From: Halomonas sp. MCCC 1A13316
GTDB lineage: Bacteria > Pseudomonadota > Gammaproteobacteria > Pseudomonadales > Halomonadaceae
Direction: 5' to 3'
Assembly (NCBI RefSeq): GCF_014931605.1
Contig: NZ_CP053382.1
Span: 434,001-498,000 of the forward strand
Length of the DNA stretch: 64,000 nt
Position numbers and translations under genes: made by a program. The notes beneath the pieces were generated by a model that was given only the letters and a program-made list of their open reading frames with translations, did not search any database and was not told where the DNA came from. Shown here piece by piece: positions 18,684 through 26,897 of this stretch (position 1 is its first letter; every line of letters begins with the position of its first letter).

Positions 18684-18737
18684 GAATTGGGAAGCCTCGC
18701 CCGTGGCGCGTCAGCGCTTAGGGCGGGGAGCAGTCAC
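18684..18737 (+). mobile_element. Right end of the IS605-type element with subterminal hairpin
   Basis: Directly after the tnpB stop is an inverted repeat: CCTCGCCC (18695-18702) pairs with GGGCGGGG (18721-18728) with one G-U pair. A smaller GCGC/GCGC hairpin lies in the loop, and GAGCAGTCAC follows. Short subterminal hairpins, rather than inverted terminal repeats, mark the ends of IS200/IS605 elements. In intact elements this region also encodes the guide RNA. The outer-membrane protein gene on the other strand ends at this boundary. Confidence 0.6.
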
Positions 18738-19432
18738 AAGTGAAACGTCAGACCGATCGACAAGACATCTATGCTTTCGTCGGCTTCGTAGATATTTCCG
18801 AGGCCGCCGTAGTAGCGATAGTTCAGACGCAATCCCAGCATATCAGTGAAGGCATAGTGTGTACCTACGCCAACGCTGGCAACCGTGTCGCGTAGTGTCA
18901 GATCATAGTGTTCTTGCTCGCTTAAATGGCCTAGCGGGGTAATGTAATCGCGAGTATAGCGGCCTTCCACTTCTGTTTTAAGTTTCGCGATACCAAGAGC
19001 CAGATCCCCCGAGAAACGCTCCGTGACGGGGACAATCACGACCCCATGCAGCCCATAACCTCGAACCTCGACCTCAGCATCGCTATAAGCAATAACTTCC
19101 CCCTGCCCGTTTGAGTGGCTGCCATTTGCTTCAAGCTCATAGCTGCCCAGATCCAGGTAGCTCAGCTCAATGGCAAAGTAGCGATGCAGCTGAAGGCCAA
19201 TCCCCAGGCTGAAGATTTCGTCCCGTTCATCGGCTTGGTGAGAGCCGACGCCGCCATTGCCATTGGCTGCTTCTGCGACAGCTTTGATCTTGTTTTCCAG
19301 CTTCCCCAGGTCGGGCTCTCCTGCCCCAAAGGATCCGAAGAAGTAGAATTGTGGCTCGAGAGCCGATGCTGGAGCGGCCACGACAAGGGAGAGAATGAGC
19401 AGAACGGACCTGAGCGTCACGAAAGGCATCAT
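18734..19432 (-). CDS. Outer-membrane beta-barrel protein
   Basis: 232 residues with a clear signal peptide (TLRSVLLILSLVVAAPASALEP, cleavage after about residue 25). Alternating hydrophobic and polar strands follow (FSLGIGLQLHRYFAIELSYLDLG, VRGYGLHGVVIV, GLRLNYRYYGG), and the C-terminus SIGLTFHL fits an outer-membrane barrel of about eight strands. The fold resembles small OmpA/OmpW-like barrels, but I see no motif that sets the function. It lies between two IS remnants, so its presence here may be due to rearrangement. Two Met codons start the frame; either could be used. Confidence 0.7.
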   Translation of the reverse strand: MMPFVTLRSVLLILSLVVAAPASALEPQFYFFGSFGAGEPDLGKLENKIKAVAEAANGNGGVGSHQADERDEIFSLGIGLQLHRYFAIELSYLDLGSYELEANGSHSNGQGEVIAYSDAEVEVRGYGLHGVVIVPVTERFSGDLALGIAKLKTEVEGRYTRDYITPLGHLSEQEHYDLTLRDTVASVGVGTHYAFTDMLGLRLNYRYYGGLGNIYEADESIDVLSIGLTFHL

Positions 19433-19657
19433 GAAGGCACCCCGCTAGTTTCTAGGGACGAAAACGCCGGCAAGCATCGTCCTCTGAAGCTAGCAAAAAA
19501 AATATACAAAAATTAACAAAGCGGGGTTTTTAGGTGTGTTTCAGCCGGAAGTAGGGAAGATTTAATAAGCGGGGGTGGCCGTGTCGGTAGCCGCATCGAT
19601 AAAAATCGTGAGCACAAATGCTGAAAAGGTATGATGTGTATTCCGGCTGACCGATTT

Positions 19658-20013
19658 GTAAGCGATCCATGGACCCTATGCCGGCCTGACTCAGGCAGGT
19701 AGCTGGTCTTTCAACCGCCACGGCCCTTCTGGGCCTCGATGAACTTGCGGCGTGCATGCGCCCAGCAACCGGGGTGGGTGATAGCGTTACGGCGCACGAC
19801 CTCGGCATAGCCCTGGTAGCCGTCGGTGAACAGACGACCGGCATAGTCACCCAGCAGGCTCACGGGCACCCGACCGGCTTGGCTGGCGTCAGCACCGCTT
19901 GCTGGCCCGATGGGCAGCCGCGTTGCAACCCTCAGCGCCGCCAGGTCCAGTCTCTGTTCCTTGGTATACTCACTCAGCGGTACCTGCCGAGCATAGAGAA
20001 AGCGCGTGTAGAA
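19658..20013 (-). mobile_element. IS66-family remnant (tnpC fragment plus terminal repeat)
   Basis: On the minus strand (about 20013 to 19711) the translation contains FLYARQVPLSEYTKEQRLDL, LLGDYAGRLFTDGYQGYAEV and HPGCWAHARRKFIEAQKG, which belong to the IS66 TnpC transposase. The frame stops with TGA at 19711. Just beyond, GTAAGCG at 19658-19664 points inward, the typical start of an IS66 terminal inverted repeat. The N-terminal part and much of the core are missing, so the element is dead. Its inner edge touches the stop codon of the GntR-type gene, which may therefore have an altered last few codons. Confidence 0.75.
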
Positions 20014-20805
20014 CTAAACCCATCTATTGGTGCCAAGGTCTAAGGTAAGGTTATTCGGTGGAATGTAAAAATCTTGGTAATACATTGCTTCGCCTTCAAA
20101 AGAATAAGCTACTACGTTGAGTTTCACAGCATAAGCACTATCCGGCCATTCACAATTATCCGTAACCCATTTCGGAACAAGCTCAAACGTCATCTTATGC
20201 TGGACCTTATGTACCGACGTATGGTAGCGTTGGGAAATAAATTTCTTTATGTTCGTTCCATGGAGCTTAGACACTGGCTGATCCACTAATTCGGGAAACC
20301 GATCAGCCTGAGCGTAAAAAATATTATAAACAGAGAAAGCTTCTTCAATCTCCATAATTCTTTCTATTTTGACCAGCGCGTTCTCGTCGCCGCTGAGAAT
20401 TCCTGTCCATGGTCCAGATTCTTGTGTGATATTCCGGTTAAGAACCCTTGTGCTCACAGGCAAGTACTCTGATTCTTCCGCATTTTGTCGCAAAAAACGC
20501 ATATGCCATGGACCCTGTGCCAGCGGCCGACTAAAACGGGCTACCACTGTCCCGCTGCCCCTGCGCCGGTGAACCAGGCCGTCAGCTACTAGGGCGCGAA
20601 ATGCCCTCTGCACCGTAGCGAGACCGCACGGTGTCGCCTTTACCCATTCAGACTCAGTGGCGAGGCGCGTCCCAGGGCGCCAATAGCCCTGAATAATCGC
20701 TTCTGTAATTGCTTTACGAAGCTTTTCGTGCTTAGGTAAGTCGCCACTTTCCGGCCAGAAACGGCGGACAAACTCTTCGCAATCATTTTGGTCAGTGTTT
20801 TGCAT
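20014..20805 (-). CDS. GntR-family transcriptional regulator (HutC/UTRA type)
   Basis: 263 residues. The N-terminal winged helix is clear: KLRKAITEAIIQGYWRPGTR, ESEWVKATPCGLATVQRAFR and LVADGLVHRRRGSGTVVAR. Residues about 110-260 form a UTRA ligand-binding domain (VKIERIMEIEEAFSVYNIFY, the VVAYSFEGEAMYYQDFYIPP strand pair). Regulators of this type bind a metabolite and usually control a neighbouring catabolic operon. The likely target is the adjacent minus-strand TRAP/aconitase-X/SulP cluster. Likely operators are the palindrome at 27972-27983 and the shared CTGTATTAACT motif. Confidence 0.85.
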   Translation of the reverse strand: MQNTDQNDCEEFVRRFWPESGDLPKHEKLRKAITEAIIQGYWRPGTRLATESEWVKATPCGLATVQRAFRALVADGLVHRRRGSGTVVARFSRPLAQGPWHMRFLRQNAEESEYLPVSTRVLNRNITQESGPWTGILSGDENALVKIERIMEIEEAFSVYNIFYAQADRFPELVDQPVSKLHGTNIKKFISQRYHTSVHKVQHKMTFELVPKWVTDNCEWPDSAYAVKLNVVAYSFEGEAMYYQDFYIPPNNLTLDLGTNRWV

Positions 20806-21143
20806 GGATTAAATAACGCCTCTTTAGCTTAAAAAGTTGTTGCTGCTACCTTGTCCCGCGCGTTCATACTAACGCTTTTTAAGGTAAAGCTTGCAAACAA
20901 TTTATGACGGAAGACATTGCCCCGAGGCAACGGTGACCTGTTCAGAAAAAATAAACCTGCTCCCTTATTCATTCGATCCCAGGCACTTTTCATACATCTA
21001 ATTTTTCCTTGGGCAGCGGAATCAGGCGCAACACCTATAAAACCAGGCAAGGTGTTACCTAGGTCTAAACGCAGCATTAAAAATGCGATCACCAGGTAAC
21101 CTCGACAGGATAAAAAAGATAACCATGCGTTATCCGGCTCCCT
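20806..21143. other. Intergenic region without a recognised gene
   Basis: Fairly AT-rich. A minus-strand frame of 87 codons (20829-21092) is present, but I find no domain, no convincing ribosome site and no homology I can name. It may be a decayed fragment. The promoter of the regulator gene should lie in the part near 20810-20880. Confidence 0.4.
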
Positions 21144-22946
21144 TCAAGATGTACTAAAAATGCAGCTTCTGCATACTTTGCAATGATGTTTGTTGAGGTT
21201 ATGGGTTATAGTTGAAAGGGCCTCCTCAGGCGTATTGAAAAAATTAACAGGTCCCAGTGCTTCCCAGTAACCGATAGTTAACATTTCATCTTTGACGGTA
21301 TTTTTCAGAGCGCAGAATTTTACCATTATTCCCTCTGCTTTCAAGCGGGCTATCTCTTGAAGAAGCATTTCGGCACCCGTCATATCTATGAAATTGATAC
21401 CGGAACATACAATGAGAAGATGATCGCCACGGTCTAGCGGGGCGGTAAAATCCAGAAGGGACTGCTGTATATAATCCGTCGCCCCGAAGAATATTGATCC
21501 ATCAATGCGTACGATTTTCATCCTTGGGCAAGTGGCAAGATTGTACCGACTTACACTTCGCAGATCTAGCCCGGGGGTTGAGCTCTTGGGCGCCACCTCT
21601 ATCAGGCGAGGACGTGAAGTACGCCGCAGGTAAAGAACGAGGGATAGAATCACTCCCAGATAGATCGCAAACTCCAGTTCGATAATCAGTGTAGAAGTGA
21701 AAGTGACCAGAAGAATAACTGATTCTTGCCTGTTGTGACGGAGGATGTGCCTAATATGGAGCCTGTCTATCAGGCCCCAGGCAATCAGCAATATGGCCCC
21801 CGCCATTGCTGGAAGCGGTAGTAGCGATGTGACCTCCGGTATCAGTATTAGAATTAAGACGAGGGTCAACGCCGCAATTATCGCGGCTACGGGAGTTTGC
21901 GCACCCGATTCATAATTCACGCCCGAGCGGGTGAACGAGCCCGAGCCCGCATAGCATGAAAAGAAGCTGGCAACAGCATTGGATAAGCCCTGTCCAATAA
22001 ACTCCTGATTTCCATCGATACGCTGGCCGGAGCGCATCGCAATGGCGCGGGCTATAGTCACCGCCTCGACAAGTCCCAGAATGGCGACTGCCACCGCCCC
22101 GGGGAGCAAGGCATGGATTGTATCGAAGGAAAAGTCGGGTACCGCAAAGCCAGGCAGGCCATCCGGTAAACTGCCTACCAGCGGAACACCCTGGCTACCC
22201 CCATCAATTAGCCAACACAGCAGGCTGCCCACGATCATGCCGAACAACATCGTCGGAAGCCTGGGATTAATACGCTTGAGCAATAGGGTCGACAACATCG
22301 TCGCGAGGGCAATCATTAGAGCGTAGAAGTTGATCTCCCCAAACTGCTGCGCTAGTGCCGTCCACGTCTGGGTGAATGATGAGTTGGTAGGCACTGGCAG
22401 GCCTAGGACATATTTCATCTGGCTGCTGGCAATCAACACGGCAGCGCCGGCGGTGAAGCCAATAACAACCGTATGGGAGATGAAGTTTACTAAGGTGCCC
22501 AGCTTTGCAAAGCCGAGCAAGAGCTGAACAATCCCGGTCAGAAACGTTAGCGTCAGAACGGCTGGAATGAACTCTGATGAGTTCGGTGGGAATACATTGC
22601 TAACGACACTCAGAACAACGATGGATATCGCCGCAGTAGGACCGGAGACAAGATGCAGGGAGGAACCAAATAAGCCGGCAATTACAGGGGTAACAATTGC
22701 CGTATACAGACCATACTCCGGTGGCAAGCCAGCAATAAGGGCATAAGCTACACCTTGGGGTAGCACAATCACAGCCCCCGTCAAGCCAGCCAAGAAGTCT
22801 GCAACCAACGAGTGTCGGGTCAGACTCCGCCCCCAAACAAGAAACGGGAGACAGCGCGTGAAAAAAATGTACTGCCTTTGTGTGAAACGACTGCCTGATC
22901 CTTTCAATTGTGCCTCCAGGGACGCGAAAAATAGCCATTGTTCCAT
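21144..22946 (-). CDS. SulP (SLC26) family anion permease with STAS domain
   Basis: About 600 residues from the chosen ATG; a GTG start at 23030 would add 28 residues. The membrane part has 10 or more hydrophobic segments with SulP features: DFLAGLTGAVIVLPQGVAYA, GLPPEYGLYTAIVTPVI, GPTAAISIVV, and NQEFIGQGLSNAVASFFSCY with SGSFTRSGVNYESGAQT. The C-terminal cytoplasmic STAS domain includes IVRIDGSIFFGATDYIQ and VCSGINFIDMTGAEML. SulP proteins carry sulfate, bicarbonate or dicarboxylates. The position next to a TRAP transporter and aconitase X does not settle the substrate. The end carries an unusual Cys-rich tail (CKVCRSC). Confidence 0.9.
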   Translation of the reverse strand: MEQWLFFASLEAQLKGSGSRFTQRQYIFFTRCLPFLVWGRSLTRHSLVADFLAGLTGAVIVLPQGVAYALIAGLPPEYGLYTAIVTPVIAGLFGSSLHLVSGPTAAISIVVLSVVSNVFPPNSSEFIPAVLTLTFLTGIVQLLLGFAKLGTLVNFISHTVVIGFTAGAAVLIASSQMKYVLGLPVPTNSSFTQTWTALAQQFGEINFYALMIALATMLSTLLLKRINPRLPTMLFGMIVGSLLCWLIDGGSQGVPLVGSLPDGLPGFAVPDFSFDTIHALLPGAVAVAILGLVEAVTIARAIAMRSGQRIDGNQEFIGQGLSNAVASFFSCYAGSGSFTRSGVNYESGAQTPVAAIIAALTLVLILILIPEVTSLLPLPAMAGAILLIAWGLIDRLHIRHILRHNRQESVILLVTFTSTLIIELEFAIYLGVILSLVLYLRRTSRPRLIEVAPKSSTPGLDLRSVSRYNLATCPRMKIVRIDGSIFFGATDYIQQSLLDFTAPLDRGDHLLIVCSGINFIDMTGAEMLLQEIARLKAEGIMVKFCALKNTVKDEMLTIGYWEALGPVNFFNTPEEALSTITHNLNKHHCKVCRSCIFSTS

Positions 22947-23108
22947 ACCGGCTTTAATATCTGCGCCAAAAGGCGCTATCGGGCACGGCCACTTCAGCTT
23001 TCCCCTCGCTTCGTCCTCCGTCTTTCGCACTACTGCGTAGCGAATGCACTCATCTAAGAAGCGATTCAGAGGCGCCGGGTTACGCCGCGGCGCCTACCCT
23101 ACGCGGTA

Positions 23109-23525
23109 TTACACTTCAGGGAGAATGGATACTAGCCCTCGCTCAGGATCTACGACAACTTGGTCGCCAGTCTTTATGAGAGTGGTGATATCGCCATCTT
23201 CAAACCGGTCACACAGAGTCATATCGGCTAAGGCTGCGCCCTGGACAAGGATAGTGTTCGCGCTGTTGAACAGGATGGCCTTCGGCGCGATGCCACGTGC
23301 TTTCATTTCATGCAACATCCAGGCGGATGCGACCCCGCCTTTTGCGGTGTTGAGTACAAGAATCTTATCGACATAGGATTGCCCCGCCAGTTTATGAGCG
23401 GGCCGGGAAAATATTCCTTTAATCCGATCGAGATCGTATCGAGCCGAGAAGTTATCATTGGCGACCAGTGCTTCACCCTGGACTTTGCTTCCGGTCCCTT
23501 TGTGGCATTTCAATTCGCTCTTCAT
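23109..23525 (-). CDS. Aconitase X swivel-domain (small) subunit
   Basis: 138 residues matching the DUF126 swivel domain of aconitase X: FSRPAHKLAGQSYVDKILV, NTAKGGVASAWMLHEM and ILVQGAALADMTLCDRFE. It carries the mobile domain that closes the active site of the large subunit. I chose the ATG at 23525, preceded by AGGAGAG. It overlaps the large-subunit stop as ATGA, so equal synthesis of the two chains is expected. A frame that starts 11 codons earlier lies inside the large subunit and was not used. Confidence 0.9.
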   Translation of the reverse strand: MKSELKCHKGTGSKVQGEALVANDNFSARYDLDRIKGIFSRPAHKLAGQSYVDKILVLNTAKGGVASAWMLHEMKARGIAPKAILFNSANTILVQGAALADMTLCDRFEDGDITTLIKTGDQVVVDPERGLVSILPEV

Positions 23526-24766
23526 ACGATCTCTCCTGCAATTGCTGAGTCGATACACACTTCCATACTGGCCAGTGCGGGCTGATACCCGTATCCGCTG
23601 ATGATGTTAACGATTTTTGCCGAATTGCTGAGCAGGCTCTTCCAGTTATTCGCTTCGCCGAGCTCGCGTGCGTATTGGTTGTAAAAACAGGTTCCTCTCA
23701 GCACTTTTGCACCTGAATCTTCAATTCGATCGGTGAGGCCCATCCGGTCGCAGTCCGCCGCAACACTAGGTGAGGTGCATACGATCAGTGAGGTATTCTT
23801 GTGAATCCGCTTGCCACTGATGAGATCGGCGACCTGGCTCATTTCGACGAGCGATAGCTGAGGCGCAGCGAACACGACCACGTCAACTTTGTCCCCCTTG
23901 GTCCCAAAGTTACCCTGAAAGGACTCCATGTCCTTAGCGGTGATGTCCTGGGCGTCGGGTATGATGTCGCCGCAAACATCGTCAAGCGCCTGAGCCTCAG
24001 GGGTGATGCCGACCAAATGGAAGAGAGGTGTAGAGCCAAAGCTGGCCATCGCCGCCCCGAAATGCTTCAACTGATCCGATGTAGGGATCATTTGCAGTCC
24101 CTCCACAACGGGGACTTCCCAGTAGGAGCCTGATAAACGGCCTATGAGTCCGCCTAGAATCCCCCAATCGGTCAAGCCGACCGGCTGATGGCGGACAATA
24201 AAGCGTTTGGTTGCCTTACGGTTTTGATCCAGATGGAGCCCGTAACGGGGCGTTCGACCCGACAAACCTGCGGCCAGTGCGGAGGGACCGCCTTCAAAAT
24301 TTGAGCGGGCGCCGAGCACACTGTTGCTATAGATCACCACACCCGTGTCCCCGAACGCCACATTATCCCCGAGCACGGGGGGCATGACCGTCTGGTAGTT
24401 AATGCAGGTATCCGTCATCAGAATGCCCAGCTTCTCGCAAGCGGCAATCGTACGGCGCTCAAGCTCGGCCATGGTTTCCGTCTGCCCGAGTTCCTTATAG
24501 TAGCTCAGGTCGACACCACGAGGGTCGGTAATCATCGGTACGCTTACGTGCCGCTGCTCTTCTGGATGACTGGCCAGCGATTCCAGAAACTCCACCCCGG
24601 CAACCCCCAAGGATTCCGTGTCGCCCATCATGTGGGCTTGAGAAACCGGAACCAGATCCGGTGCGTCGAAAACCTGGCCGACACGCAGCATATGCTCGAT
24701 AGCCCAACGCTTGGGTTCGCCCATCTCCCCGGCCAGCATGGCCTTTTCTTCTTTAGTGAGTTTCAT
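23522..24766 (-). CDS. Aconitase X catalytic (large) subunit
   Basis: 414 residues of the DUF521 type. Family features are DTCINYQTVMPP, YSNSVLGARSNFEGGPSALA, LTDWGILGGLIGR, VCTSPSVAADCDRMG and RGTCFYNQYARELG. Their cysteines are candidates for the iron-sulfur site. Known members are a mevalonate-5-phosphate dehydratase in archaea and cis-3-hydroxy-L-proline dehydratases in bacteria. Here catalytic and swivel chains are separate genes, as in some bacterial members. Together with a TRAP transporter and a GntR/UTRA regulator, a hydroxy-acid or hydroxyproline catabolic dehydratase is most likely. The reductase expected for 3-hydroxyproline breakdown is not in the cluster. Confidence 0.9.
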   Translation of the reverse strand: MKLTKEEKAMLAGEMGEPKRWAIEHMLRVGQVFDAPDLVPVSQAHMMGDTESLGVAGVEFLESLASHPEEQRHVSVPMITDPRGVDLSYYKELGQTETMAELERRTIAACEKLGILMTDTCINYQTVMPPVLGDNVAFGDTGVVIYSNSVLGARSNFEGGPSALAAGLSGRTPRYGLHLDQNRKATKRFIVRHQPVGLTDWGILGGLIGRLSGSYWEVPVVEGLQMIPTSDQLKHFGAAMASFGSTPLFHLVGITPEAQALDDVCGDIIPDAQDITAKDMESFQGNFGTKGDKVDVVVFAAPQLSLVEMSQVADLISGKRIHKNTSLIVCTSPSVAADCDRMGLTDRIEDSGAKVLRGTCFYNQYARELGEANNWKSLLSNSAKIVNIISGYGYQPALASMEVCIDSAIAGEIV

Positions 24767-24780
24767 TGTTAGAGTTCTCC

Positions 24781-24791
24781 AGTTAATACAG
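24781..24791 (-). promoter_or_regulatory. CTGTATTAACT motif upstream of aconitase X
   Basis: Read on the minus strand, this 11-mer also occurs upstream of the TRAP binding-protein gene (27980-27990), where it covers the predicted -10. Here it lies about 15 bases before the ATG of the large subunit. It may be a shared regulator site. The rest of the 164-base gap before the permease gene shows nothing clear. Confidence 0.35.
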
Positions 24792-24930
24792 ACAGTGCAG
24801 CAGTTAATTAGGGTGCATGTTCAATTCCGGGCCTGGGAGGGCCCCAACCCGAAGACTGGTTCCCTTCAGCGGCCAGCGGAAATGCACTTCGAGTCCATAG
24901 CTTGATCTAAGCGCCCAACCAACCTCATTC

Positions 24931-26283
24931 CTACCTCATGGAATTTGGCAGCCAGAGGACGATCTCCGGGAAAAAATAAACCAAATAGAGCATTCCGATT
25001 TGAATCAGCAAAAACGGCGCGGCCCCGCGTGCTAGCGTACCAAGCTTGATCTTAGATATACCGTGAATGGTGAAAAGATTGACTCCAATCGGTGGTGAGA
25101 TTTGAGCAATCTCCATGGCTATACAGGCAAATATGCCGAAGACGATGGGCTCCATCCCCACCTGTATTGCAACCGGCAGGAATATAGGAATAGATATAAG
25201 AAGCATGGCGGCGCTTTCAAGAAACATACCCAGCACGATGTAGGCGAGGATCATTAGGGTCACAGCCCCCACTCCACTCGCTGCCTCAATGATGGCTTGG
25301 GCGATCGCCTGGGGTACCTGCTCGAATGTCAGGAAATGGGCAAAGTACTGACCGAAAACGATGAGCATGACCAGCATTGACGTTGTCGCCGTCGCCATGA
25401 CGGCGGCATCCTTAAGCTTGGCGAGTGTCAACCTCTTTTGCCCCGCGCCAAGCGCGACAACATATAGAACAGAGAGTGCACCAACTTCAGTCGGAGTAAA
25501 AATGCCGGTGTAAATTGCTGTAATAATAACGACAGGCAAAAGTACGACACCAATGGTCCGGCGCGTCACGGCGAGCTTATCCCGGGTTGTATAACTTAAG
25601 CTTGGCTCGGACTGAAGTGCCATGGCTGAAGTAGGGGAGGGCACGGTTGCACTCACGCTCAGTCCCGACTTTATTCGGGGCCTCGACAGGAGTACATATA
25701 GAACAAAAAAACTCATCATAATAATGCCGGGAACGACGCCGGCGATAAAAAGCTGGCCTATTGACGTTTCAGTGATTACTCCGTAGAGAATCAGCGGAAT
25801 CGAGGGGGGTATAATGATTCCAAGCGTGCCCCCTCCTGCAACGAACCCACCTGCCCGGCGCTCGCCGTACCCCTCTTTCACGAGTAACGGAATGGCCACC
25901 AGTCCAACCGTAGCGGCGGTCGCAATGCTTGAGCCGGAAATCGCCGCAAAGATACCGCAGGCCGTTATGGTCGCAACCCCCAGCGAATTAGGGACAGAGC
26001 CTATCCAGGCTTTGGTCACTTCGAAGAGATCGGCACCCGCGTCTGTTCGTTGCATTATGGTGCCGGTCAAAATAAATAGGGGTAGCGCAACCAGTTCAAA
26101 GATCGATGCACCTTGCCAACTTGTCTGAATAAACGTGCGGAACACCAGCGAAGGGTCTTCAAGTAGCAGTGAAGCCACAAAGGCAGAGATCCCCATCGCT
26201 ACAAAGACCGGTACCGTCAGCAACATGAGTAGGAACAGGAGGAAAATCGAGATATACCCCCCCCAATCGTAGAAGAATTCCAT
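24931..26283 (-). CDS. TRAP transporter large permease (DctM type)
   Basis: 450 residues with 12 or more hydrophobic segments and TRAP-large motifs: LPLFILTGTIMQRTDAG, GSSIATAATVGLVAIPLL, GGTLGIIIPPSIPLILYG and the late GMFLESAAMLLISIPIFLP with PPIGVNLFTIHGI. It forms the sodium-driven channel subunit of a tripartite transporter in the inner membrane. It follows the small permease after 15 bases, so both are cotranscribed. The next gene downstream on this strand is aconitase X, so the transported acid is probably its substrate or a precursor. Confidence 0.93.
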   Translation of the reverse strand: MEFFYDWGGYISIFLLFLLMLLTVPVFVAMGISAFVASLLLEDPSLVFRTFIQTSWQGASIFELVALPLFILTGTIMQRTDAGADLFEVTKAWIGSVPNSLGVATITACGIFAAISGSSIATAATVGLVAIPLLVKEGYGERRAGGFVAGGGTLGIIIPPSIPLILYGVITETSIGQLFIAGVVPGIIMMSFFVLYVLLSRPRIKSGLSVSATVPSPTSAMALQSEPSLSYTTRDKLAVTRRTIGVVLLPVVIITAIYTGIFTPTEVGALSVLYVVALGAGQKRLTLAKLKDAAVMATATTSMLVMLIVFGQYFAHFLTFEQVPQAIAQAIIEAASGVGAVTLMILAYIVLGMFLESAAMLLISIPIFLPVAIQVGMEPIVFGIFACIAMEIAQISPPIGVNLFTIHGISKIKLGTLARGAAPFLLIQIGMLYLVYFFPEIVLWLPNSMR

Positions 26284-26298
26284 GTTGGGTAACCTCTG

Positions 26299-26844
26299 TT
26301 AGTCTACTTGGATATGCGGGAGGTCTTCTCTTCCACCCCGGCTGATGGCAACCAGTGTCTGTAGGAACAAGCCAACGCCACCCAAGGGAATGGCGATCTG
26401 TGGTATCCACATGGGAATTTCGAGTAGTGAGGCTGAAACTGTATCGTGGGTCCACGAATACCAGGCAAAGTAACTGCCGGAGGCAATGATGAGTACTGCA
26501 AATAGCAGCACCGAAAAGTGCGCAAGAAGATCGAAAATGCGGCGGTACCTGGGAAACAGGTCCGCAAGCAGGGTCACACGAAAGTGCGTGCCCGATTTAA
26601 CCGCGAGAACATTGCCCATGAAGCCGAGAAAGATAAAGGAATATAGAGTCGTTTCAAACACCCAGATAGTTGGATGCCCGAACGAACGCATCACGGCTTC
26701 ATATGCGATGGGAATCGATAAAAAAAGCATCAATGCAATGGAGATGTAGGTAAAAACCCGCCCAACGAATTCTGAGATTTGTATCATGCCCTGACTCCAT
26801 GTGAGAGGCTGAGCAGGACGGTTAGCGTTCCGCCCCTCGCTCAT
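26299..26844 (-). CDS. TRAP transporter small permease (DctQ type)
   Basis: 181 residues with four hydrophobic segments (YISIALMLFLSIPIAYEAVM, TLYSFIFLGFMGNVLAVKSG, FSVLLFAVLIIASGSYFAWYS, IPLGGVGLFLQTLVAI). The family signature FxxT...G-x-H-F-R (TTLYSF...KSGTHFRVTLL) is clear. It links the binding protein cycle to the large permease. An internal Met after 19 residues (MIQISEFVGRV) is a possible alternative start. It lies between the binding-protein gene and dctM in the usual TRAP order. Confidence 0.88.
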   Translation of the reverse strand: MSEGRNANRPAQPLTWSQGMIQISEFVGRVFTYISIALMLFLSIPIAYEAVMRSFGHPTIWVFETTLYSFIFLGFMGNVLAVKSGTHFRVTLLADLFPRYRRIFDLLAHFSVLLFAVLIIASGSYFAWYSWTHDTVSASLLEIPMWIPQIAIPLGGVGLFLQTLVAISRGGREDLPHIQVD

Positions 26845-26897
26845 GGCCCGTTAGGTTTAAGCCAAGCCAGATAGCGGCTTAGACCTCCGTCACCTAA

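Noticed and set aside
20829-21092. Possible 87-residue minus-strand protein
   Set aside because: No motif, no ribosome site and atypical composition; described only as part of an intergenic region.
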